The notes under the pieces were generated by a model that made no database searches, was not told the DNA's origin, and was given only the letters and a program-made list of their open reading frames with translations. From Gallionellaceae bacterium (GTDB lineage Bacteria; Pseudomonadota; Gammaproteobacteria; Burkholderiales; Thiobacillaceae): DNA of 64,000 bases. Each line of letters opens with the position of its first letter. Within the stretch, counting starts at the first letter, position 1. Location: assembly GCA_028714735.1 (NCBI GenBank), contig JAQTLU010000005.1, positions 62,001 to 126,000 of the forward strand. The letters are read 5' to 3'. This document shows positions 53,792 to 62,290 of the stretch, one piece after another. A program made the position numbers and the translations under genes.

Positions 53792-54054
53792 ACCTGAGCT
53801 ACAGAGCGGCCTGCGCTGACTTCATTGACCTTTCTGTGGTCGGTGTGTTCAGGCTGGCGAGCACGTGTAAACCCCGCATCAAATCTGGATTTTCCTTGGG
53901 TAATGACCAGCAGCAGAACACAAAATCCGGGCAAAAAAAGGTAGAGAGCAAGCTATGCCAGCGGTACCCGCTGGCCCCCACCGGACCCTGGCGGGACCCG
54001 TGTGGCCACTGCGTTTGGCTTAAAACAGGAGGTAGTGCATGCAGCAGCAAATAG
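53782..54054 (+). CDS. doubtful small ORF between coupling protein and mobC
   Basis: 90 residues, overlapping the previous gene by ten bases and the next by 16. It has five Cys near the termini, mixed composition and no good ribosome-binding site. May be a real small gene or a chance frame; the mobC start and its AGGAGGT site are within it. Confidence 0.3.
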   Translation: MHVNLSYRAACADFIDLSVVGVFRLASTCKPRIKSGFSLGNDQQQNTKSGQKKVESKLCQRYPLAPTGPWRDPCGHCVWLKTGGSACSSK

Positions 54055-54377
54055 TTAAGGCTCGGGTGTCAGCCACCGAAGCTGAGGCAATCAAGGAATT
54101 GGCCCAGGCCTGCGGCCTAACCGTGGCCGAATACCTACGCAGGTCAGCGCTGCGCCAAGAGCTGCGGCCAGTGTCAAAGGTGCCGCCCGTAAACTTAAAA
54201 ACTGCTGTCGAGCTCGGTCGGCTAGGCAGCAACCTTAACCAGCTGGCCAAGGCCGCAAATTCCGGCAAATTCGGCCCAAATTTTGGGCCTCGTTTGGCGG
54301 AAATCCTGGGCAACATTCAAGGCGAAATTCGCACAGCGCGCAGCGAGTTCTTGGGCCTCCCTAGAGGCAAAAAATGA
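54039..54377 (+). CDS. MobC-like relaxosome protein
   Basis: 112 residues. ARVSATEAEAIKELAQACGLTVAEYLRRSAL is an RHH-like start, and ELGRLGSNLNQLAKAANSG is the MobC signature. It assists nicking at oriT by the relaxase. A strong AGGAGGT site precedes the ATG. Its stop overlaps the relaxase start (ATGA). Confidence 0.87.
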   Translation: MQQQIVKARVSATEAEAIKELAQACGLTVAEYLRRSALRQELRPVSKVPPVNLKTAVELGRLGSNLNQLAKAANSGKFGPNFGPRLAEILGNIQGEIRTARSEFLGLPRGKK

Positions 54378-55339
54378 TCTCAAAAATCCAGAAAGGCACC
54401 GGCTTCCTGGGCGTGCTGGACTACACCATGGGTAAGAACGGCGCAGAGCAAATTGGTGGCAACATGGCCGGTGAAACACCCCGCCAACTGGCCGCCGAAT
54501 TCGGGGCAGTCAGAGACCATTCACCGACCTGCACACGGCCTGTTTTTCATGCCTCGCTGTCGGCCGCGCCGGGGGAGCGGTTGACGGATGAGCAGTGGCA
54601 GGACGTAGGCCGCGACTACCTGCAAAACATGGGTTTTGACCCCGATAAACACCAGTGGGTAATGGTCCGCCACATTGACCGCGAGCACGAACATGTTCAT
54701 CTGGTTGCGAACCGTGTGGACCCGGAAAATTTCCGGGCCGTGTCCGACAAAAACGACTTTCGGCGCACACAGGAAGCCGTCCGCCAGGCCGAAGTACAAC
54801 ATGGCCTAACCCATACCCCCAGCGGCGGCCGCAACGGATCCCAAACGGCCCCAAAACCGTTCGACCAGGGCAAGGCCGCTGAGATGCGGAGGGTGATCGA
54901 CACCAGCATCAAGAACGCAGATGGCAACCGGCAAAAATTCATTGAAAACATGGCCGACCAGGGTGTCGCCGTAAAGCTAAACCAGGCCAGCACCGGACAC
55001 ATTTCAGGCGTTAGTTTCCAGGCCCAAGAAGGCCCAGCGATTAAGGGTTCCGAACTCGGCCGCGGCTACAAATGGCAGTCCATCCAGTCCCGGCTGGACG
55101 GCAAGGAATTGGGGCCGGCCAATGGCAAAACGCGGGGTGCAAAACCAGTCCCTGTTTCGCGCTTAGGCGCCTCCGGCGCCAGGAAATCGGGAATAACCGA
55201 TGACCCCACAATGGCCATCGACAGGATGGCAAAAATAGTTGGCCAAGCCATCACAAAAACCGTTATTGGTGGGGCCAGAAAAGGGCTTTCTGGTGCCATC
55301 TCTAAGGCAATTCCAAAGAGTCTAGGCCATGAAATGTGA
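54374..55339 (+). CDS. MOBP-family relaxase
   Basis: 321 residues. The N-terminal relaxase domain has a candidate nucleophile Tyr in GFLGVLDYTMGK near residue 16, then RPVFHASLSAAPGERLTD, and the metal-binding motif HIDREHEHVHLVANRV (three His near 98-106). This matches MobA/VirD2-type (MOBP) relaxases that nick at oriT. It is short, with no helicase or primase domain. The 3' end overlaps the next gene by 11 bases. The oriT is probably within or upstream of mobC, but I cannot define it. Confidence 0.9.
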   Translation: MISKIQKGTGFLGVLDYTMGKNGAEQIGGNMAGETPRQLAAEFGAVRDHSPTCTRPVFHASLSAAPGERLTDEQWQDVGRDYLQNMGFDPDKHQWVMVRHIDREHEHVHLVANRVDPENFRAVSDKNDFRRTQEAVRQAEVQHGLTHTPSGGRNGSQTAPKPFDQGKAAEMRRVIDTSIKNADGNRQKFIENMADQGVAVKLNQASTGHISGVSFQAQEGPAIKGSELGRGYKWQSIQSRLDGKELGPANGKTRGAKPVPVSRLGASGARKSGITDDPTMAIDRMAKIVGQAITKTVIGGARKGLSGAISKAIPKSLGHEM

Positions 55340-55793
55340 AGATGATTTCGAGGCCGAATTGGCGGCCGTGATTGTCGACGTTTTGGGGCGCCTAGGCCTA
55401 AGCCGGGAGCACATTCCCACCCTTACTATTGGCCACGTTAGCGAGGGTTTTGCCGCCGAATACCAGCGTGAAATCCAGGAAATATGCTTCGACCCAGATG
55501 GTGCCCGCGGTACATGGCTGGAGCACGTTTTTGTGCACGAGCTTGCCCATTTTTTTGTGGGTGCGTATGGCCACGGCGTACCGTTTTATCGCGCCCTAAT
55601 TGGGTTGTCCAGGCAGGCTGGCCTGGACCTGGACCAGGTTAAGCAAGCTGAGGCAAATAATTACACCGTGCAACACGCAAGTGATGGCGGCTTGTTTTGC
55701 TTGTGGTGGTGGGTAGCCGGGTGGCTAAAGCCATGGTATTTACCCCTGTTTTTTGCCGCCATTATGGCGGCTTTGTTGTTCCATTTTTCATAA
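55329..55793 (+). CDS. HExxH membrane protein, putative metalloprotease
   Basis: 154 residues. VFVHELAHFFVGAYGHG near 66-82 is an HExxH zinc-protease motif with further His downstream (HGVPF, VQHASDGG). A C-terminal transmembrane helix (about 130-150) follows. The first 60 residues are a small alpha/beta part. The gene overlaps the relaxase, so it belongs to the mobilization operon. Proteolytic activity is a prediction; the substrate is unknown. Confidence 0.72.
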   Translation: MKCEDDFEAELAAVIVDVLGRLGLSREHIPTLTIGHVSEGFAAEYQREIQEICFDPDGARGTWLEHVFVHELAHFFVGAYGHGVPFYRALIGLSRQAGLDLDQVKQAEANNYTVQHASDGGLFCLWWWVAGWLKPWYLPLFFAAIMAALLFHFS

Positions 55794-55810
55794 TTTTTAT
55801 GGAGTTTTGC

Positions 55811-56152
55811 ATGACTACACGGAAGATAATTAGCGCACTCTATAATCACTTAAATCAGGCCGACGGGGCCGTTACGGCCGCGCAGGTTGCAATACTGCTG
55901 ACCACCCTTGAGCAAGCAGCGGCCGCTGCCCCAACCATGGCAGTGGACGAGGAAATACTAAGGGATTTGAGTGTGCCCGCGAGCAACGCAATGGCCCTGC
56001 TAGCGCTGCCGCCCGAGCAGCGCAACGACCACGGTATAGCTACCTGCGCCGTGCGTGTACTGGCTCATGTTTACGACGCCTACCCGGAGTCCAGGCAGGC
56101 TATTGACGCCGCGCAGCCCCACATGGCAGCAATGCTGCCGGCAGGGGCCTAA
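55811..56152 (+). CDS. small helical hypothetical protein
   Basis: 113 residues, all-helical, Ala-rich (ALYNHLNQADGAVTAAQVAILLTTLEQAAAAAP...). No family. GGAG precedes the ATG at 55811; the longer frame from 55697 overlaps the metalloprotease gene and is not preferred. Last gene before the non-coding gap. Confidence 0.65.
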   Translation: MTTRKIISALYNHLNQADGAVTAAQVAILLTTLEQAAAAAPTMAVDEEILRDLSVPASNAMALLALPPEQRNDHGIATCAVRVLAHVYDAYPESRQAIDAAQPHMAAMLPAGA

Positions 56153-56663
56153 CCCCGGCTACCCCCCCGCCGTAGCGGGGGGGATTTGGCAATGTGCTAA
56201 CCAGGAATTATGTAGCTGCTGCGAAATCTCTTCCCATGTGACCACTCGTTCGCATCGGACTTGACCATGCCAAGTCATGCTCTTGACCGGACGTTCGTGA
56301 AAGTCCGCTCCGCTAGCTAAAATCAGGCAGCAATCGCCTCATTGCCGTCGGTCGATCCGCCAGAGTTTCAACGGCAGGTATCAGAGTGAAGCTGTCGGCT
56401 GAAACGGTTCCTCACGGACAGCAAGTCGGCCTGAGCGGCCGCTGAAAGTTCACTAGGTCGACGTCCGCAATGCTACCTAGAGTGTACGTAGCCGAACTTG
56501 GTCAAGCTGAAAAGCAGCTTTAGCGAGCTCACTGAGGAGAAGTCGCCCAAATACGTGCTGCATGCTGACTGTTGCTGTGGGCAACACCGGAGAGTAGCCT
56601 GCCAAAATTGATGCAATACCAATAGCCGCAGAAATGCGAGATACCTAGGAATCAATTGCAAAT
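56153..56663. other. 511-bp non-coding gap before the ATPase cassette
   Basis: A GC-rich hairpin (CCCCCCGC/GCGGGGGG, 56164-56184) follows the previous gene. Then comes intergenic DNA with the style of degenerate repeat (…GGACGTTCGTGAAAGTCCGCTCCG…), a 16-bp segment at 56421-56436 whose inverted copy lies at 60769-60784, and further AT-richer sequence. No gene. It marks the left edge of the inserted cassette. Confidence 0.6.
56421..56436. repeat. left 16-bp inverted repeat of the ATPase cassette
   Basis: Exact inverse complement of 60769-60784; weaker similarity extends about 30-40 bases outward and inward in the same orientation. Confidence 0.6.
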
Positions 56664-59087
56664 ATGGATGAACGTCTAATCGCAGTTGGAACCGTTTTCT
56701 CTCTGAATGACAAGTTCCTCCAAGGGCAAGTTCGACTATTCGATAATCGGCGAGTGAAGTTCCAGTACGATGTCGTAGACGCGACACTAGGGCTTCTTGC
56801 ACTCAAAGACCAGGTAACAGTGGAGGCCATCCTTACCGAGGATGGCCTCGTTGCATGCCGCGTCGCTAAGGTTGCTGAAAACGAGGGCGCATCGAATTTA
56901 TCGACAGTGGATTTTGGTGCAGAGCCTGACTTGTTTGGTTTCGTGGCCCAAGATCAGGATAGCGAAGCTGTTGTACCTGAAAAAGAGGTTGAGCCCTGCT
57001 CAGACAACACAGCGCCGGTGAAAACGTCACTCCCAAGAAGCGAGGCGCGGCGCCTATACGAGCAAGCAGCAGTTGCGCGTGCCGAAGAGAGGTTCTCTGA
57101 GGCTCGAACTCTTTTCGAAAATGCTATTCGATCCGGAGGTGGCCCTAGCGTCCACAGCGCTTATGCCAAGATGCTGATTGAGGGAAAGGGGCGCGATCAC
57201 CGTAGGGCAGGACAGATTCTCGCAGATGCGATTACGGCCTTTCCGTCTCACGCTACGTTTTACGTGATGTATGGCCAGATGGAGCGGCGAGCCGGGAACC
57301 TTACAAAAGCTGAAGAGATATTGCGAGAAGGGCTACGCCATCAGCCTAGACACGCGCTCTTGCGAACCAGCCTCGCGCAGGTACTAGCGCAGATCGCTAC
57401 AAGCCATAGCTTGAAGGAAGCGGAGCAGATCTTCGATGCTCTGGAAGCAGAAGGCAAACTCAACAAGCGTGACAATTCCTACACCAGATTTCGTGCGCTT
57501 GCATCGAACCCGCGAGCAGGTCGAGCTTATTCATTCTTTGATCACATCGTGGGGTTTCGGGTCGGAATACCTGGAAAAAAAGAACTGCCAACCGGGGTGA
57601 GCGACCTAGTCCTGGAGATCACCGATCTCGAACTTGATTCGTCGTTTGGAATAAGCGGCGCTTACATTGTCAGGTGTTTCTCGGGTGACCCAAAACGCTC
57701 AGACATTCTCAACCTAAGCAGATACCTCAGGTCTCTGCGCTCTGACTCCACAGCAGGTCTGATTAACGGACGCGAACTCGTCATCAACCCGGCAATTGCG
57801 TTCGTTGCGATACCGAGAAGTGCGACGGTAAGAGACTACTTAATGAGTGTCCTGAGCGAGAACAATGAGGCAATTCTTCCTATCGATGATCAGTTTCTTA
57901 GTGCGACAAGTAGCAACCCAAAGGAGCAGATTCGGGATCTGTTAAGCCAGTACCTCGGCTCAAGAGACCTATACGACAGCACACTTCCTGTTTCCGGAAG
58001 AAGACTTTTTGGACGCGAAAAGCTTCTTGTGCAACTCGCTAACCAGATTCAGCGAGGCGACTTTATCGGAATCTTTGGGCTCCGAAAGATGGGAAAGACT
58101 TCACTCGTTTATCAGCTACGAGATGAGAAGCTTAGGGGGGAAGCTGTAGCGTATGTTGATCTCCAGTCCAGCCCTGGCCTTACGCTCGGTAGTTTTGATC
58201 CCGTCTATTGGGAGATCGAGCAAGACCTGGCACATCGACTTGCCAACAAACATCACTTGATTCGTTCGTTTCTGAGACTCGCGAGATACGAACGATACAG
58301 TGATGTAGTAGCGGCCGGATTGAGTCCAGCCCTTACGTTCGGCGAAGACATCCGATCTTTGCTTGATTTGATAAACAAAGGTTCGCTTCCGGGAGTTTCC
58401 AAGCTAATTATTGTTCTTGACGAGTTGGAACGTTGCCTACCATTGGCCGGCCAACAACCCATGGTCGGGTACATACAGTTTTTTGGGATGCTGAGGGGCT
58501 TGGCACAAACGGAGAGATATCGCGGAGCACTCGCAAGTGTAGTTGTTGCAGCAAACGCTGCCATCAGCGAAAGGGCATATTGGGAGGGCCAGGAGAACCC
58601 GGTCTTCTCACTCTATAAACCAATATTCCTTCCGCCTTTATCGAAGCTTGACACCGCGCAGATGGTCCAAAATCTCGGCAAAGGAATGAGTGTGTATTGG
58701 GAAAACGCTGCTTTGGATGCCATTTATGTTGAATGTGGAGGACACCCCTTTCTGACGCGTGTCCTATGTAGCGAAATAAGCCAGCGACATATTCAACGTC
58801 CACTGCAGGTTACAAAGAAGATGCTGCTAGATGAAATTCCAGCCTTCGTTCGTGACAAGAGTGACAAGTTTCAGCAGATAGTGGAACTGCTACGCGCCCA
58901 TTTTCCGGAAGAACATGTTTTCCTCGAGTCGTTAGCAGTTGGTAATAAATCACCACCAGCTAGTGACCAAAGCATCAGACATTTACTCGGATACCAGCTC
59001 ATCGTTGAGTCACCGAGCGGATTCTCAATTTCGCTAAATGCCCTTCGATCTTGGTTACGACGGCAGGGAGGTCTTACGGATGAATAA
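56664..59087 (+). CDS. STAND-like ATPase with TPR-type repeats (cargo gene 1)
   Basis: 807 residues. Residues 1-75 are a small beta-rich, CSD/OB-like region (GTVFSLNDKFLQGQVRLFD...). Residues about 115-275 hold TPR-like helical repeats (AEERFSEARTLFENAI, NLTKAEEILREGLRHQPRH). Residues about 295-430 are mixed alpha/beta, unassigned. The ATPase domain runs from about 445 to 720: Walker A GLRKMGKTSLV (about 473-483), Walker B LIIVLDELE (about 580-588) and a GGHPFL motif (about 693). A C-terminal winged-helix-like tail ends it. GC is visibly lower than the flanks. The start has no strong ribosome-binding site. Confidence 0.82.
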   Translation: MDERLIAVGTVFSLNDKFLQGQVRLFDNRRVKFQYDVVDATLGLLALKDQVTVEAILTEDGLVACRVAKVAENEGASNLSTVDFGAEPDLFGFVAQDQDSEAVVPEKEVEPCSDNTAPVKTSLPRSEARRLYEQAAVARAEERFSEARTLFENAIRSGGGPSVHSAYAKMLIEGKGRDHRRAGQILADAITAFPSHATFYVMYGQMERRAGNLTKAEEILREGLRHQPRHALLRTSLAQVLAQIATSHSLKEAEQIFDALEAEGKLNKRDNSYTRFRALASNPRAGRAYSFFDHIVGFRVGIPGKKELPTGVSDLVLEITDLELDSSFGISGAYIVRCFSGDPKRSDILNLSRYLRSLRSDSTAGLINGRELVINPAIAFVAIPRSATVRDYLMSVLSENNEAILPIDDQFLSATSSNPKEQIRDLLSQYLGSRDLYDSTLPVSGRRLFGREKLLVQLANQIQRGDFIGIFGLRKMGKTSLVYQLRDEKLRGEAVAYVDLQSSPGLTLGSFDPVYWEIEQDLAHRLANKHHLIRSFLRLARYERYSDVVAAGLSPALTFGEDIRSLLDLINKGSLPGVSKLIIVLDELERCLPLAGQQPMVGYIQFFGMLRGLAQTERYRGALASVVVAANAAISERAYWEGQENPVFSLYKPIFLPPLSKLDTAQMVQNLGKGMSVYWENAALDAIYVECGGHPFLTRVLCSEISQRHIQRPLQVTKKMLLDEIPAFVRDKSDKFQQIVELLRAHFPEEHVFLESLAVGNKSPPASDQSIRHLLGYQLIVESPSGFSISLNALRSWLRRQGGLTDE

Positions 59088-60633
59088 TCCATACTGCTGG
59101 AACCGCATTAACACCAACCTGATTTTCGGGCGGAAGGCGCTGATGGATGAGTTTTTGACACAGCTGCCGTCTATAGGCGGAAATTCTTTTGGTTTAGCAG
59201 GTGCGCGTCGTATGGGTAAGACTACAGTCTTGCGGGCGGTAGAACGCGACCTTCTAGAAAGTCAGGATGTTTGGCGTAATTCCGGGACGACTCTGATTCC
59301 CATATATATCGATGGCCTGTCTCTACCGCGGCCTCTTGAAGCAGGCCACCTGTGGAAGCTGCTCTTAAACCCTATCCGAGTCGCATTAGGGGCCGATGGG
59401 GCGGAGCCGAACGAACTCGGCGAGCAAATCGATTTTCAGGACTTTGTTGTAATCGCGAAGTCGCTACTGTCTGCCTCTGAGAGCGTCCCTCGAGTTATTG
59501 TTCTGTTCGACGAAATCGAACACATAGTCGTCACGCACTGGGCATCGGGATTCTTTGCCAATTGGCGAGCGTTGTTAAGCAATACGCCAGATGTGTCCAT
59601 ATATTTTGGTGCTGTCTTCTCTGGGGCGCGTGAATTAGAGACACTTCAACACGATATTGGGTCTCCGCTTATGGATATTCTGGAATGGCGAAATCTGCAT
59701 AGCCTAACCCGGGTAGACACGTCGGATCTAATTCGCAAGCCTTGCGAATTAGAGGTGGAGGACTCGTTCGTCGACCTCGTCTACAAAGAGACCGGTGGCC
59801 ACCCAATGCTGGTTCAATACTTAATGCAGAAGATGCTGAACTGTAGTTCTTTGCCTTCCATTAGGGACGTCCAGAGTGCAGTCACTGAATTCGAGTCGCT
59901 TAGAAGTTGGCAGCTTGCAGACTGGTGGAATAAGTACTGTACTGATGATGCTCGACACGTTTACGCAGGCCTGCCGAGTAACTTAGATTACACCGCAATC
60001 TCCAAGATTTCGGCCGAGATCGGTCCATACCAGACCGGCAAAGCACTTGAAGTGCTTCAGCATGTTGGTATCGCAGAGGTTAATGACGCAGGTTATGCGA
60101 CAAGACGCCGAGGTACTATCTTTAGCCGATGGCAGATAACAAATGGACGAAACATCGACAGAATATCTATCGACAACGGACTTGGTGAAATGCTTGCGGA
60201 ACACGGAAGTGAGCTTCGGGATAAGTATTTGTCTGCATGGGCAATTTACGGTGCCGACATGCCCAATTATTCCGGGGCTGTGAGTGAAATGCGAGACACT
60301 ATTACATTGGTTTTGCACAAATTGGCACCCGACTCGGCGGTTGAAGGCCAACTAGGATTCAAATATGAACTGGGACTGTCGAAACCCACCAGAAGGCAAC
60401 GCGTAACCTATATATTCGGAGCAAAAGGAAAGGAGCAAGGAAAGTCGGTTGCAAGTGACGATGAGTTACTAGAAACGCTAGCATCGCAGGTGGCTGTTTC
60501 AGTGACATCCACCTATTCCGCAGCTTCTGCATTGACTCACACGACGGCAACAAGGCCACTGGCGTATCGAACTCTAAAGCAGGGAGAAAGCATTTTGGCC
60601 CAACTACTCGTTCCGAAGAATGCGAACAACTAG
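59080..60633 (+). CDS. paralogous ATPase with unknown C-terminal domain (cargo gene 2)
   Basis: 517 residues. The ATPase domain opens at once: LIFGRKALMDEFLTQLPSIGG, then Walker A GARRMGKTTVL (about 41-51), Walker B VIVLFDEIEHIV (about 138-149) and GGHPML (about 240), the same order as gene 1. Residues about 380-517 are a helical region with MRDTITLVLHKLAP, a TRRQRVTYIFG segment and a final HTTATRPLAYRTLKQGESILAQLL helix, a pattern seen in effector-like domains; no catalytic motif is certain. The ATG at 59080 overlaps gene 1 by eight bases and has a GGGAGG site. Confidence 0.82.
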   Translation: MNNPYCWNRINTNLIFGRKALMDEFLTQLPSIGGNSFGLAGARRMGKTTVLRAVERDLLESQDVWRNSGTTLIPIYIDGLSLPRPLEAGHLWKLLLNPIRVALGADGAEPNELGEQIDFQDFVVIAKSLLSASESVPRVIVLFDEIEHIVVTHWASGFFANWRALLSNTPDVSIYFGAVFSGARELETLQHDIGSPLMDILEWRNLHSLTRVDTSDLIRKPCELEVEDSFVDLVYKETGGHPMLVQYLMQKMLNCSSLPSIRDVQSAVTEFESLRSWQLADWWNKYCTDDARHVYAGLPSNLDYTAISKISAEIGPYQTGKALEVLQHVGIAEVNDAGYATRRRGTIFSRWQITNGRNIDRISIDNGLGEMLAEHGSELRDKYLSAWAIYGADMPNYSGAVSEMRDTITLVLHKLAPDSAVEGQLGFKYELGLSKPTRRQRVTYIFGAKGKEQGKSVASDDELLETLASQVAVSVTSTYSAASALTHTTATRPLAYRTLKQGESILAQLLVPKNANN

Positions 60634-60991
60634 CTACTGACACCTCTTCGCCAGTTTGATTGCGATCTTAATTTGAAAATCTCGAAGGATCCTAAAGCTT
60701 CCGTTCGGCTTGGCGACGTCTGCTTACGACGACATTACGGCTCTCGACCGACCAAATCACCAGCGTCGGCTCAGGCCGACTTGCAGGCATAGGTCGTAGG
60801 GCAGGATTCTGAGTGGAGCGGTCATACAAATGACCACGCAGCCGGGTGGACGAGGGGCTGCTATAGGTTCAATACTGCCTGATGCTTACGTTGCCGTAAC
60901 CGGTCATTTCCGTGCGAACGCATGGTCAAGTGCAATGCAAATCGTTGGTCAATTAAGCGCGATTCGCCAGCCCCAGCCTCACAATTTCGTA
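60634..60991. other. non-coding gap after the ATPase cassette
   Basis: No convincing gene. It contains the 16-bp inverted copy at 60769-60784 and degenerate repeat-type sequence on either side; no clear terminator. Confidence 0.6.
60769..60784. repeat. right 16-bp inverted repeat of the ATPase cassette
   Basis: Inverse complement of 56421-56436. Together the two copies bracket the ATPase genes, about 4.3 kb apart. Confidence 0.6.
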
Positions 60992-62005
60992 CTAACCAAG
61001 CTTCTTTGCCAGTTCCTCCGCTTTAAGATGTGTATAGCGCTTTAGCATTGCCAGCGTTTTGTGCCCGGTAATACTGGCCACCTCCATGCTATCGAACACC
61101 CCACGCTCGAACAAGCGGCTCGTCGCCTCGTGCCGGAGGTCATGGAATTTTAGATTCTCGATGCCTGCGCGGTCGCAGGCCCGACGCCAGGACTTGTTAA
61201 AGCTGTCGGAGCCGCGCCACCAGTAAAACACCCGACCACTTATTGCTAGCGGCAAGGCCTTCACCTCCTGCAACACCTTCACCGCAGCCGGCGAGAGCGG
61301 CACCACCCGGTAGGGGTCTTTGTTCTTCGTCTCCTGGGTGCCATTCACGGTAAGACCCCGAACAACCATTACACGCTTCTCCAGGTCGATATCCTTCCAT
61401 TGAAGGGACAGGAGCTCGCCAAGCCGTGCGGCCGTCTCTACGGCCAACTGGATAAGTAAGCGCATGTGGACCGAACAGGCAGCCAGCAAGCGGCCTTCCT
61501 CATCGTTTTCTAGTCGCCTTTCCCGTGCGTTGTTCTCTCTCGGCCGGGACACCATGGCACAGGGGTTGGCGGGCACGGGAATGCCCCACTCCTTGCCGGC
61601 TAGGTCGATCAGCCTGGATAGCAGGTTGAGTTCCTTTTTAACCGTTGCAGCCGCATAGCCAGCCTTAAGCCGGCCATCTCTGTACTCGGCCACGCGCTTA
61701 GATGTGATGGCTATCAGGGCGTATTTCCCTAGGGCCGCATTCAGGGCGGCCAGGGCCGGGCTAAAACCGTGGCCGCGCTTGGTTGGGAGGACTTCGACGC
61801 GGTACCGCTGTGCGAGCTCCCCCAGGGTTGTTATTTCGGCCAGATGCGTGGTTGCGGTCAAGCCAGACCTTATTTCCTTTTCTCGATCCCCCGCCCAGGC
61901 CTGAGCCTCCTTTTTTGTTGGAAACGTTTGCCGCAAAACCGGCCAGCCCTTGCGCTTAACAATTGCCTGCCATTGCAGCTCACCGCGCTTACGTATCGTC
62001 GCCAT
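60992..62005 (-). CDS. tyrosine integrase of element 2
   Basis: 337 residues. A short N-terminal domain (TIRKRGELQWQAIVKRKGWPVLRQTFPTKKEAQAW) is followed by a core-binding domain and a catalytic domain with Arg in ETAARLGELLSLQW (near 190), HDLRHEATSRLFERG (near 288), GHKTLAMLKRYTHL with His near 314 and Tyr near 322. Complete. The frame is open to 62152 only because the tRNA fragment reads through in antisense; the ATG at 62005 is the real start. It lies about 100 bp from attR. Confidence 0.93.
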   Translation of the reverse strand: MATIRKRGELQWQAIVKRKGWPVLRQTFPTKKEAQAWAGDREKEIRSGLTATTHLAEITTLGELAQRYRVEVLPTKRGHGFSPALAALNAALGKYALIAITSKRVAEYRDGRLKAGYAAATVKKELNLLSRLIDLAGKEWGIPVPANPCAMVSRPRENNARERRLENDEEGRLLAACSVHMRLLIQLAVETAARLGELLSLQWKDIDLEKRVMVVRGLTVNGTQETKNKDPYRVVPLSPAAVKVLQEVKALPLAISGRVFYWWRGSDSFNKSWRRACDRAGIENLKFHDLRHEATSRLFERGVFDSMEVASITGHKTLAMLKRYTHLKAEELAKKLG

Positions 62006-62102
62006 TATTTTAATTTTAGGTACAGGGTGCCAAGATGGTGCCAATAATACATGATAAGACACACAAACCAAGTAATGGCGCGGTTTATAGCGTTCATATC
62101 CA

Positions 62103-62147
62103 CCCCCTCCTAAGGGGAGGGTCGCCCGTTCGATTCGGGCCGAGGGC
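62103..62147. repeat. attR of element 2 (45-bp direct repeat)
   Basis: Identical to 49374-49418. It is followed by ACCA instead of GCCA, i.e. the displaced original 3' end of tRNA-Arg. Confidence 0.95.
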
Positions 62148-62290
62148 ACCACCTATTGCCATTGCTCTGATGCCTGCAGTTCAACAGCAGGTACAGACCA
62201 GACGACGAAGCCGCAGCACCAGACCCTCCTGCAAGGTCGTGGTCATGCAGACAAGCGGCGGCCGTCAGGCCGCCACCGTCGGGACAAGGC

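Larger units (their letters stand above)
49374..62147. mobile_element. 12.7-kb integrative mobilizable element in tRNA-Arg
   Basis: Perfect 45-bp att repeats enclose a tyrosine integrase, MobC and a MOBP relaxase, a VirD4/TraD coupling protein, an RHH protein, HTH regulators, small unknown genes and a lower-GC two-gene ATPase cassette. There is no VirB/Tra mating-pair-formation set, so it would need a helper system for transfer. The integrase is next to attR and reads inward. Confidence 0.93.
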
